Assembly: GCA_032718865.1 (NCBI GenBank)
Contig: JALUTQ010000009.1
Location: 186,001 to 250,000 of the forward strand
Reading direction: 5' to 3'
Length of the DNA: 64,000 nt
Origin: Tilletia caries
Taxonomy: Eukaryota; Basidiomycota; Exobasidiomycetes; Tilletiales; Tilletiaceae
Shown: one piece after another, positions 1 through 11,400 of the stretch
Layout of the letters: each line of letters starts with the position of its first letter
Position numbering within the stretch: the first letter of the stretch is position 1
Translations under genes and position numbers: made by a program
The notes under the pieces: generated by a model
Told to the model about the DNA's origin: nothing
The model's database searches: none
The model's input: the letters and a program-made list of their open reading frames with translations, nothing else

Positions 1-597
1 CGTCCGGCCGCAGCACCAATGGTTGAGGAGACGCAAGATGTGTGTGTGTGTGTGTCCGAATGGGGGGCGAAGGATCGAAGCAGAAGTCCGGTCTATCGAA
101 AAGAAAAATAGAAGTCGAAAATGGAAGAATCGTCCCTCGTCCCTCAAGAAAAGGTCGCAAGTGGCGCGGATTCGAGGAAGAGGGGGAGTATATGAATGTC
201 GAAACACCCGAAAAAATCGGAAGAGGAAACGAAAGGAAAAGAACCGTGGCTTGAAGGGAAAAAAAGACTGTTCGCGCGAGAAGGAAAAAAGTGGATCGCT
301 GGCCCGGCGGAAGGACGAAGGAGTCGAAGCTCCGCCACCCGTCGATGGGCCGCCAGGAAGAGTGTAGCACCGAGCAGTCGGAGAAGAAGGATCCCTGGCA
401 TAGATACGCCCAAGGCCGAGAGGAGTTCCAAAGCGAAAAAAAACTCGACCTGGGTGTAGGAAGGTGCGGGTGACGTTTGTAGAAGCAGGAAGAGAAAAGC
501 CGAGGTGTCGGGCTGGAGACGAAGGGTGTCGAAAGATGGAGCGAGCGAGCGAGCCCGAAAGGGGAAGGAGAGGGTTATAAATCAAAGGAATAAACCC
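1..597. other. Intergenic, downstream of the Msb2-like gene
   Basis: Purine-rich sequence with a short TG run near position 43-55. The open frames here translate to basic low-complexity strings with no recognisable domain. I see no supported gene; this is probably 3' flank of the leftward Msb2-like gene plus the edge of an unseen neighbour. Confidence 0.5.
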
Positions 598-3500
598 TCA
601 CCCCTCCATCCCATGGCTCATCGCACTCTCAAACCCAGTCGCAGCACTCATCCTCGTCCGCATCGTGGCAGCACCATGACTGTCGGCCGTGACGCCCTCC
701 ACCTCCGCCTCATCCCCAAACGGAGAAGCCCCCTCCTCCTCCTGCGTCTGCACCAGTCTCTGCGAAGAAGAAGGCATAACCGTCGCCTGACTGATCATCG
801 ACGCCCGCAACCCAGCCCCAGATCCAACGGAAGGAGCAGACGTCGACCCAGACCCGACGGCCGAAGAAGAAGAAGAAGAAGAAGACGGCCCAACCCGCCC
901 GCCATTCGACTCATAGAACGACAGCTGGATCCGCTGCGACTCCGTAAGACTAGCCAACGCAAGCTCCCGCTCCGCAACACTGAGCGTACTCAGCAAACTC
1001 GAGCGGTTCCTCGTACTCATCATCGACCGGTCCCCGGACTGGTTCCCGCCGTTGTTGGGGCTCGTACCGTCGAACATCAACTCCCGCAAACTCTCCGTGC
1101 CCGACCCATCCGACCGCTCCGTCATCCGACTGTTCCGGAACGGATTCGTAACCGCAGCGGGCAATGGGCTCACAGCCGACGACACAGCCTGCCCCTCCGC
1201 AAACGGATCCACCTCAACACCCGCGCTCCGCCGCCCGAACGCCGATCCCGATCCGGCCCGTTGCACACTGGCATAGCTCCCATCCAACTCCCGCATAACA
1301 CCCTGGGCGTTCAACTCCAACGGCAACCGCGCACGCTGTTGCTGTTGCTGTTGGTGCTGCTGCTCCGACCCATCATCAATCACGAACTGCGTGTCCGTGT
1401 CGACAAGCATGCCCGTGGCAGGCTCGAGCCCCGCATGCGTGTACGCCTCGTACCCACTGATCCGGTTCGGACCCGCATCACCAGCGTATAGGTCCAACAT
1501 CCCATGCTCCGCAGCCTCCGCGTCGCTGATCTCCCAAGTTTCCGTAAGGCCTTGGTGACCACCGTGAATGGCACGCTGCATCTCCTCCCCACTAGGCTCC
1601 CACATCTCCCTCAGCGTCGCCCGGTCCGAGCCCGGTCCAGCACCAGCAGCGCCATGATCGGCATTGGAAAGCCCCGCGAACGAAGCAATCGTAGTCGGCC
1701 GCTTCTTATCCTGAAGCTGGATCCGGCCCGCACTACGACTCTTCCTCACCCGCCACGCAACAAAGAGCACAAGCACAGCACCAAGCGCACAGCTAACCCC
1801 AATCAACGCCGTCTTGATGCTCCCATTCCCGGAGTCGGAGCCACCAGCGTTGCCATTGAGGCCGCCATCAGCAGACATGTTGTTGCCGGACTTGACGACC
1901 GAGAGGATGTTGAACTCCCGATCGACGTGTGCGGCCAGTTGCTTGCCGACGGCCGAGGGAGCCGAGGTGTAGAACTTCGACGAAGGGTCCTTGATCATCT
2001 CGCTCAGCTGCTCGGCGTACTCCTGAGGAACGTAGGCTACATAGAGCGTCTGGGCCGAGGCGTCCCCCGTGAGCGGGTGGTACGCCTGCAACCGGGCCGT
2101 GGTCACATTCCAGTCAGGCAGTCCGAGAGCCTGATTGATCCCACACAAAAAAAATAAAGAAAAGAGTTTCTTAGCAAATCATCGTTTTTAAGTGAGGGAA
2201 AGAGTGTATGTATACTCACCTCAGCAATAACGCCAGGGAAGAACGCAAAAATCTGCGCCGTCGTAGCAGGGTTACTAGCAACAAGCGCCCAATTCAACGG
2301 CCCATTGAACAAGATCGAAACAGCAGCAGCCCCATCAGGGATCGCACCCGCGGCCCGACCCACCGTGGCCGACGTAGCCGAGGAGGACGAAGAGGAAGAA
2401 CCAACGGCGGGAGCAGCAGCACCAGAGGCACCAGCAGCAGCACCAGCACCATTAATCCCATTCACATCCGCCGCAGCAGGCACGATCTGCTCCGGCAACA
2501 TAATCGCATCAGCAGCCGGCACCGGCTGCTGCCCCACCCCACCAGCACCAGCACCAAGACCAAGCCCGCCACCCGTGCCCGTGCCCGTGCTACCAGTGGC
2601 ATCACTAGGGGAAGCAGCAGCAGAAGCCGTAGCAGTAGCAGCAGCACTCGCACCAGCACCGCCGGGGGAAGCATGGTCCGAACCGGGCGCAGAGGAGGCA
2701 GTGGCCGTAGCCGACGAGCCAAGATCGAGGGATTGGCCGTCGGCCCACCAGTACACGGACGAAGCAGGGGGCGGGGTAGTAGCCGTAGGGCTTGCACCGT
2801 GCTCGCCGTCTGCATTTCCATTCCCATTCCCATTCCCGTTCCCGTTCGCATCGGGGTTACTGTTGCCATCACCGTTGCTGTTGGGGTTGCCGTCCGAACT
2901 GGTACCATTGGTAGGGGTGCCCTCAGGCGCAGGAGGACTAGCCGTCTCCGTACTGTTCGAAGCAGGCGCATTCGGGTCCGCAGTACCCGTAGGCGTCGGA
3001 GTGTCCGTCCCCTCACCTCCGTCCTCGCTCGGGTCCGCTGCTCCCGTGTCACCACCGTCAACGGTGCCGGTGCCGTTGTTCGGGTCCGTACCATTGTTCG
3101 GCGACGACCCACTAGATCCAGTAGGCATAGGAGCGTCCGAGCTTCCCGACGGTTGCGTAGCATTCGCACCGGACCCATCACCCGCGTTCCAGCCCGCGTT
3201 CGAGCCCGAACCCGAGCCAGAGCCAGAGCCAGAGGAAGGCGAAGGCGAGGAAGGAGTCGACGTCTGATCACCCGGCGACGACCCAGTAGATCCAGTAGGC
3301 ATAGGAGCGTCCGAGCTTCCCGACGGTTGCGTAGCATTCGCACCGGACCCATCACCCGCGTTCCAGCCCGCGTTCGAGCCCGAACCCGAGCCAGAGCCAG
3401 AGCCAGAGGTAGGCGAAGGCGAGGAAGGAGTCGACGTCTGATCACCCGATCCGCCAAGCAATGCACCGAGTAAGCCACCGTTACCGTTGCCCTTGTTGTT

Positions 3501-5057
3501 TCCCGAACTATCGCCCGAAGCCGACGAGCCGGAGTTCGAGCCAGAGCCAGCGTTGGAACTGCCAGAGTTCGTCTGGCCGCCAGTGGTGGTGTTACCGCCA
3601 TCATCAGCGCCACTGTCCCCATTTCCAGATCCGTTCCCAGATCCGGAACCAGAGCCAGTACTACCCCCACTCGTGACTCCAGAATCATCACCGCCCGAGT
3701 TACCCGAGGCAGACGTAGGCTTAGCATGGGGCGTCGTCGACGTCCCTGAGCCACTGCCACTGCCACTGCCACTGTCGTCGTCGTTGCTGTTGCCGCCACC
3801 ACCGAGGATGGGGGTGAGGATCGGGTTGAGGACGCCGCCGAGGAGACCGCCGTCGTTGGTCGGGGTGGGAGACTTGGAGGACGTGGTGTGGCTAGGCTGG
3901 TCATCGTTGCCCTTGCCAGAACCACTGCCAGAACCACTGCCGCTGTGGCCACTGCCACTGCCACCAGACGTAGTGCCCGAGTTACTGTCGTCATCGCCAC
4001 TTCCGAGGAGGCCGTCGAGAAGACCGGGGACGAGACCTTTGTCGTTGTTGCTGGAGCCCGAACCCGAGCCCGATCCAGAGGAGGAGGGCTTGTTCGTAGT
4101 GGAACCCGAGTCGCTGTTGTCGTCGTTGCTGTTGCTCTTGCCACTGCCACTGCCACTGCCACTGTTGCCGTCGTCGTGGTTGTTGTTCTTGCCAGTGTGA
4201 CCGTCACCAAGGAGACCGTTCAAAAGTCCCGGAACGAGACCTTCCTCATTGTCGTTCGACTTCCCTTTACCAGATCCAGAGTCCGATCCGCTGGTAGGCT
4301 TAGCGGTGGCGGATGCATGGGAAGCAGACGACGACCAAGTGGCCTCGCTGTTGTCGTTATCATTCCCATGTCCGAGGATGCCACCGAGAATGCCACCAAC
4401 GAGACCGCCGCCGTCGTCGTTGTTCTCCTCGTTGGAGTGCTCGTGGTGAGTAGCGGTGCTGGTGGGAGTGTCTGCGTCGTGGTCGTTGGTCTTGGTGGAT
4501 GACCAGGATGCGTACTTGTAGGTGGAGGACGAGGAGGAGTCGGTGGAGTCGTCGGCGTGTTTTTCCTTGCCTAGATTCTTGGAGTGGGTCTTGGTGGTTA
4601 CCCATTCGAGGTCATCGTGATCGGGGCTGGTCTTGCTATGTGCTGATGAGTGGTGGTGGTGGTGTACGCTGGTGTTTGTGGGCTTTGCGGTGATGGTGGA
4701 GCGGCTGACGGTGGCGGTGGCGTGGTGGTTGTGAGAAGACGAGGACGCAGAGTCAGTGGTAGAGTGGTGCTTCTTGGTGGAAGTAGTAGTGTCCTCTTGC
4801 TCGTCCCAGTCCTGGTGGTCGCCCTGGTCAGCGGGGTGATGAAGCTGTCCGAGAAGATCGGGCCCGAAGAGGAGTCTCTTCTTGTTGAACTTGTGGTCTG
4901 ATGCGGGTTGTGGAGGGAGGTGGTTAGCGCGAGCGGCTGCGTGTGCCCTGCGCACGGCTGGTGTTCTGTTGATGGGGAGTTGTTCGAGACGGGCGTCTGC
5001 GGTGGATGCGAGAGCGATGGATGCGAGGACGAAGGAGACCAGTGCTGGTGCGCGCAT
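598..5057 (-). CDS. MSB2: Msb2-like signalling mucin, osmosensor/surface sensor
   Basis: Two exons, complement(598..2130, 2220..5057), 1456 aa, with an 89-bp phase-0 intron (GTGAGT donor, CAG acceptor). The protein starts with a signal peptide (MRAPALVSFVLASIALASTA). About 800 residues of Ser/Thr/Gly/Asn-rich mucin-like sequence follow. Next is a compact extracellular domain (about 900-1030) with GPLNWALVASNPATTAQIFAF and the continuation ALGLPDWNVTTARLQAY, the arrangement typical of the conserved Msb2 juxtamembrane domain. One transmembrane helix lies near residues 1051-1072 (TALIGVSCALGAVLVLFVAW), followed by WRVRKSR and a cytoplasmic tail of about 380 aa. Known of the family: Msb2 acts at the plasma membrane upstream of Sho1 and MAPK modules controlling filamentous growth and surface sensing. 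The ectodomain has an internal 58-aa tandem duplication and five hydrophobic GLL-type modules. The tail seems long for the family. The identification rests on architecture and the HMH-type domain, not on a search. Confidence 0.82.
3101..3448. repeat. 174-bp tandem duplication inside the Msb2 mucin domain
   Basis: Two nearly identical 174-bp copies start at about 3101 and 3275. Each encodes a 58-aa block containing SNAGWNAGDGSGANATQPSG. Because 174 is a multiple of three the reading frame is kept. Only a few substitutions separate the copies, so the duplication is recent or homogenised. Confidence 0.85.
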
Positions 5058-5688
5058 GGTGTTAATTCCAAAAAAGAGTGTGCTGTGGGTGATTAAAAAG
5101 GAGTGTGAGTGGATGGGACGAGGAAGTGCTGGATGGATGTGTACTGACTGTTAGTTGATCACAGATAGGGGGGGGGGGGGGGAGAGAAGGGGAAGGGAAG
5201 GGAGAGAGCGTGTGTGTGGGAGAGAGAGAGAGAGAGAGAGAGAAGGGAAGAAGATGAGGGAGGGAGAACTCAGAACAGCGGAAGGGATTGAGAGAGTGAG
5301 TGATGAGGGCGACTCACACAAAGATGAGCCAACTCAGAAGTCAGAAGTCAGGCGCCCTTTTCATCCAGCCAGCCAGCAACACAGCAGCCAAGCCGGCGCA
5401 AATCATCCACCCACTTCGTCTCACTTCTCTTGTTCGTTCTAATCAGCCCCATTACAACCACACAGAGAACACAAATAACAAAGCCTGCCTGCGCCAACTC
5501 CTCTCGCTCCCACGCTTCCCACAACCCCGCCTCGAACCTCGATCCTCGATCGCAAACCATCTGCCCATAGCACCGCGTACCGCGCACAGCTCTCCCATCC
5601 TGTCGCACCACTGCGTTCCAGGATTGAAACAACGCGGTACGAGCGGTCCCCGGATCTCATCGCTCATCTCCCACCACGCCGACGCCGA
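5058..5688. promoter_or_regulatory. Upstream region of the Msb2-like gene
   Basis: This is the 5' flank of the leftward Msb2-like gene up to the transposon's left edge. It contains a G tract (about 5168-5181) and a GA dinucleotide run (about 5220-5243). No gene is supported. Promoter function is inferred from position only. Confidence 0.45.
5681..5688. repeat. Left target-site duplication (GACGCCGA)
   Basis: Eight bases, GACGCCGA, directly abut the left inverted repeat at 5689. The identical octamer abuts the right inverted repeat at 8220-8227. Confidence 0.9.
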
Positions 5689-5787
5689 CACCTGTGGCAC
5701 CTGTTACACCGCCTCGTAGATGCCTTGTAATTCAATCTGGGGCACCCACAAGGCACAATCTGGGCCAGATGAGCTAAAACGGAAATT
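5689..5787 (+). repeat. Left terminal inverted repeat of the transposon
   Basis: 99 bp, pairing with 8121-8219 with a single visible mismatch (C versus A about 27 bases in). It contains two copies of CACCTG near the tip. Confidence 0.9.
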
Positions 5788-8120
5788 ATGTAAGAGTCTG
5801 CTCACCATCGGCGTCAGATCGCCGACTGCCCAAGTCGCACCGACAATGATCAAAACAACACTTTCAAAGGGGTGCCATTCCCCTTCATCTTCCATCCCTT
5901 TCCTCAATGGCGACCTCAAGAACTACAGCTTTTTGCAGCCAGAGTGTAGCTGAATTATTCAGGTAGTGAATGAGGTAGCTATTCCTTATTTTCAGCGTGC
6001 TTAGAGCTGATTCCGACTGGTAGCTGACGCCTGAAGATGACCAATGCTGACTTTGCCTCCATCCTGTGGTACTTCTAACCTGCTGTGTACCATTGCTCGA
6101 CACATTTTTCAATGCTGACCGACTCTTACTTGTAGTACTAACATATGAAAAGACATTGGTCTAACTTTCCAGTGATTTCAAGCATTTCTTGCCTCTCTGT
6201 GCGCTGGCGACTGTTAAGAAGCATCATTTTGCTCACATTTTCAATCCCATCCATACCGATTACTCACACATCCTTCCTTTTCATGACTTCTAACTTCTCT
6301 CATATGTCAACAGTATAGACCTCTTTGAAATACAGCTCCTTTTCTCTCTCTTCCTGATTTCGTAGACCCCTCTGCTGCCCTCTGAGCTCTGACAGCCCGA
6401 CTCGGGTCTCAATACCTGTCTGCTTTTCGGGCCGCATATCGAGAATAAGGTACGTACAGCTCTTAAATCTCTATGGGAGTATCTGCGTATACTGATGCAC
6501 CGATCCCCCGTTTTTGGTCCTCTCTCAGATTCTGTCTGAGTAGTTATGAAGGTAGATGTCCTCTGATTCTCGAGTTTTCAGTAAGCACACACTTTCTCTC
6601 ATTGTTATGGTATCTGACCTCAAAACACTTTTTCTAGAGGTATTTCCTGACTCTATAGCTCTACACGATCCTTTCAAGGTCTCGATCGCGCTCCTGGGAC
6701 CATTTTTGCGCGTCTCGAGATATGCCATTTCTGTTTGTACCTTATCATAGTCAATACATGTCGTTTTTCCCTGCCAATCCTCATAGACTGGTCCGAATCT
6801 CAATCGGAAAAGCTCTATGAGCTCTCCTTGACTATACCTTTCGAACGAACCTATCATTGTTTTTGGAAATTTGGGTGTTGAAAATCGAGTTGCACTTCGT
6901 ACACCAAGAAGTGTCTAGAGGTACACGTCGCAATTTTTGCATGGGATTTACGGGTTACCACAAACGACCACACATCCATACAAAAAATAACATACAACAA
7001 AAACGGTACCTACGTGTTTTAATGGATTAGAGGACCTTGTCCTCCAGATTTGAGAGCATTATGGGAAGTATTGGCTGCACACGACAGGAAAAAGAGTGGT
7101 TTGATCGAATCCCTATTGAATCCCCATCGATTCCACATCGATTCCTGACCATCATCCTTCACAAACACGGATTCAAGAAGAGAAAAAAGTCAGCTGTCTG
7201 ATTGCTGGTACTTACAGCTACCTATAGAGCCATCATAAACAGCTTTCTGATGATAGGGATAGGCTAGTCTTACATTTCAATTGCGAACATGTTAAAAGAT
7301 GAGAAATAATGATTCCAGTATTGCTTCCACTCAGAGGAATTCCCGAAGTCGACGCGTCTGCTAGACTCACTTTCTATCTACTGATTTATCATGAATACAT
7401 GAAGCAAGCATTGAGAGCCTTTACCGTGTTGGAACAGGGATTCTATAGAACATGGGCATCAAAGTAATGCTGCAATTGACATGATTCCTATCGATATCTC
7501 GAGCTATCATAAACCAATGATCCATTTTCTCCCATTCAAAGTACTCCCATAGTGCAGAGTAATACCAGTAGTGCCATTTCCAGGTGCTTCATCGTGAATT
7601 TCAAAGCATACAGGTGGTCATTGCGGTCAAAGGAAGGAAGTAGGTACGTAAAATTGCAATGGCAATTGAATCATCTCCAGTCTTCCCACGCTCCCAAACG
7701 ATCTCCAGTGCTTTGAAATCTCTGATAGTCATGAGAAGATAACTATAGGTATCCTCTGAAGAGATTTTATTGCATATAACTTAGTATACTGATGCTCATG
7801 GTAGCAAAGGCAGTGACGTGGTCCTGATGAGGAGGAAGGCTCTTTCTGCACAGCATCTCCCCTCCTGGGTCACTGAGGGCCTCCAAAGTCTTGAATTTTT
7901 GCGCAAGTTAGTCACTGAATACATATGCTTCGATACTTTTTGAGTCTTTGCTCCAAGTGGTATGAGCATCGAGCGGTTTGCAGGCATTATGAAGGAAGGC
8001 AGAGGAGTGGATCTCACGATTATTCCGACTTGGGCAATGGGGCATTTCCACGTGGGGGTTCCCGCTTTGCCGCGTGCCACAGCTTGAGCCTGATGGTGAG
8101 CAGATTATCTAAGACTTTAA

Positions 8121-8219
8121 AATTTCCGTTTTAGCTCATCTGGCCCAGATTGTGCCTTGTGGGTGCCCCAGATTGAATTACAAGGCATCTACTAGGCGGT
8201 GTAACAGGTGCCACAGGTG
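8121..8219 (-). repeat. Right terminal inverted repeat of the transposon
   Basis: Reverse complement of the left repeat over 99 bp. It is followed directly by GACGCCGA at 8220-8227. Confidence 0.9.
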
Positions 8220-8422
8220 GACGCCGAATCAGTTTCTTTTTGCGGCATGTGTGTTCCTGATGGCCGCGATGGCGCAGTGTGTGTGACTCAGGTCTGCCAC
8301 AAGTCTCATTCATTCAGACTTTCCTAGATCGGGCATCCCCCACCCTCGCCTTCCATCGCTCATCTTGACTCTTGAGCTCGGGCGATGGATGGATGGGATG
8401 CAGCAAGAACGAGAGAGAGAAG

Positions 8423-11400
8423 ATGGCAACGGCTGGGCCATCCTCAGCATCAGCATCAGCATCAGCATCAGCATCAGGCGCAGGCGGAAGTACAGCGCCG
8501 CTCGCTCTGACACTCACATGGGAAGCATCCCCCAACCCACGCACACGACGCACACCCAACACAGCACGCGCTCACCAGCAGGAGCAACAGCAGCAGCAGC
8601 AGCAGCAGCAACACCGATTCGCACCGCCCTCCATCTCCTACAACGGCATCCCCATCACAGACTCAGTCGACCCACAGCAGCAGCAGCTTGATGATCATCC
8701 ATGGGGCTCATCTCTTCCACCCCCGCAGCCCTCCCTCACCAATGCCGACGAAATCACAGCGCTCCTCCCACTCAGCATGGAACGCATCCTCCTCGCACTC
8801 CCCACCGGATCACTGACCACCCGCTCCCTCGCACACCTAGCAAACACACAAGCACTCACAGCCCTCCCCAGGTCAGAGTCAGACACAGAGACAACATCCA
8901 GCACACCCACCCGTCTCGGCGGACGCATCACACACCTCCAGCAACTGCACCTCCCTACCAACCACTCACGCAGGAATCGGCTCGCTTCTTCTCCCGCCAA
9001 CCCAGCCGGGGGTGTTCTTAAGCTCGTCGTCGGGACTACGGAGGAGGGCGAGCTCCTCCTCTGGGACGCTGCGTGCGTATCCCACATGCGCGCTTCGAAG
9101 CAGCTGTGCAAAGCCTAACCCTCTCTCTATGATTGCAGCACCCTAACCCTCTTCGCAGAACTGCCCCTCTTCTCATGCCCCATCCAATCCGTCATCCTCC
9201 TCGACCTCGACTCCCCCTCCTCCTCCTCAGGCTCAAGCTCAACACCGCGCTCCCACTCCAGACTCAACGGCTCCCTCGCCTGCGCAGCCACAGACGGCAC
9301 ACTCGCCATCCTCCACCTCGACCTCTCCCCCTCCTCTTCCTCTTCCGTGGGGCCGACACACGACGTCCAGCTCTCCCTCCAACACATCATCCCCTCCCGC
9401 GGACCCTCCGCCCCGCTCCAGACCCTCTTCCTCCGGAACGCAGAGCTCCTCCTTCTGTACGCCGACACCCGGGCCCGGTTATGGGACACCGCCTCTTCGT
9501 TCTCGCTTGACCCGTCTTCGTCGTCTTCCACGATGGGTGTGGGTTTGGGCGGCGCGGAGTTGAGGCGGAGCATTGGGGCCGAACAGGCCGAGAGTTTGGT
9601 GGAGGATGATAATAAAGCTTTTGAGGGGTTGTATGGTGCCCACAGTGCGGGGACACTACCTAGACCGACATCCCTCTTCGCCCCGTCTTCCGCCTCCTCT
9701 CAACCACACCCTCCTCCTCCTCCTCCTGCTTCATCTGCCTCCCACTTCGCAGGAGGCAACCACCTCGCCCCACCATCGACCGCACGTTCCGGATTCGGCA
9801 CACCGGACTCAGGCCGACCGCGCTTCGCAGCAGCCTCGCACGCCGCACACGCCCTCCTCGGCCTTAACGGCGGCAGTCACTCTCCCTTCGCATCACGCAC
9901 AGCTTCGGGGACCGCCTCGCCAAACCCTGCTGGGCCGGTGGTGCCTACCCAGCGCTGGGTTGCTTTTGATTTCACTTCTTCGTCTTCGTCTTCGGCGGCG
10001 GCGGCGGGGGTGTTGTCGTTTTTGGAGGAGTATGAGGAGGGGGAGGGGGAGACGTTCACGCTCCGCGCAGACTTCCGACGCGCCATTGAAGCAGCTGCAA
10101 AAGCACTCATCCCCAAGGGAGCCCCATCCGCCCCCGCTCCTTCTTCCTCCTCCCCGCACGGGAAGAAGACGAAAAACGTGGCCGTGTCCTCCCCAGCAGC
10201 AGTGAAAGCGCTAGGCATCCTCTGGCCTGTCCTCGTCGTGCTCGTACCTACCAAGCGGGACGGGCTCGATGGGCGGGAGGTCGAGGAGGCCTGGGGGAAG
10301 TTGGGCGACTTGGTCCGGGTTGATATCCGGTCCTTCAGGGCGCAGGCGGAGAAGAAGGGGAAGGGAAGGCCGAGACTAGGTCAACTTTTGTGAGTTCGAT
10401 TTCTCCAACCCCATCCTCAGCGGGCCCTCGCGAGGTATACGTGGACCGGGGCGGCAGAAAGAGGACTGATTTTTTTTTCATTCTTGAGGGTCTTTCGCCA
10501 GGGCGGACCGTGGACTGTGTGTGGAACGGGACGGGAGGAGACCGCCGAGTTTATATTCGGAGGTGCTCACGACGTACATCGTAGCCTTCGGCGCCATCCT
10601 GCGCGTCCTTTCTCGGATATCAGGTACAGTCAAAATACCCCCTTCACCATCTTTTTGGATGCAAAACTTACCCAACCTGGAGATGCCCCCGGCGCAGACT
10701 TCCATGATACCGTGGATACGTTACGGCATGCGTATGTCGATCCTTGTGCGATGTTCCCACCGGCAGAAGGGAACGCGCCGATCTCACTCGACGTGCTCTC
10801 GCTCTACTTCCTCGACCCATCTCGTACGTGCCCCCCTCCCTCTCTCCTACACACCCATAAAACAGGGGGGCAGGACTGGAAACTGACTCTTTCCCGTCTT
10901 TTGCTTTTTTTCGTGTGGGGGTTCACAGCTGATATCAGGGAGACGGCGAAGAGTCTTTTGCACGCTGCGTTCCGGAACTTGCCCCAGCCGGAGATTGACG
11001 AGCTGTGTCGACGGTGGGAGTCTGCGTGTGAGATAAAACCTTCCTTCCTGTGGAACGGGTGGCTTCTGGGGGAGGGGCCGTTGGGATCTAGCCTTGCTGA
11101 TCTTGTTTTTCTTTTTGGATGAGGTCACCAGTGCCCAGTCGTCAATCGGCTGGATCGAGCGAGGTGCCGGAGAGTCGACAACACCAGTCCATAATGCTCC
11201 TCGGTCTGCTCGGCTCACAGCGGTACAAGCTCCTCCCCCCAACGTGAGATAGTGCCTCCCTCTCGCTTAGTCCCAAAAAGGGCACACACCCATCTAACTC
11301 TCTTCCCACCTCCATCAAAAGAACATTGAAAGACGTAGCCTCCTCCATCACCAAGTACCTGCACGCCCCCTCATCGCCACACGAGCTGCATCTCGCGCTC

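Larger units (their letters stand above)
5689..8219. mobile_element. DNA transposon with 99-bp terminal inverted repeats, non-autonomous or degenerate
   Basis: The element is 2531 bp. The left terminus 5689-5787 and the reverse complement of 8121-8219 match at 98 of 99 bases, beginning CACCTGTGGCACCTGTTACA. An exact 8-bp target duplication flanks it. The interior is clearly richer in A+T than the neighbouring genes. It holds only short open frames (the largest about 110 codons, at 6525-6857 on the minus strand), none with a recognisable transposase motif. The 8-bp duplication points to hAT, Merlin, P or a MULE variant, and the long inverted repeat leans MULE-like. The superfamily cannot be fixed from sequence alone. 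It sits between two divergent genes, about 630 bp from the Msb2 start and 200 bp from the WDR7-like start. Confidence 0.88.

Noticed and set aside
505..1491. 328-codon plus-strand frame, Arg/Pro-rich
   Set aside because: It is the antisense shadow of the Msb2 cytoplasmic-tail exon. Its composition is explained by Ser/Ala/Gly codons read on the other strand.
2208..4210. Long plus- and minus-strand frames over the mucin region (421 and 582 codons)
   Set aside because: Low-complexity GC-rich repeats suppress stops in all frames. The true frame has a signal peptide and a conserved C-terminal domain.
5689..8219. Long terminal repeat retrotransposon
   Set aside because: The terminal repeats are inverted, not direct, and no gag/pol or primer-binding site is visible.
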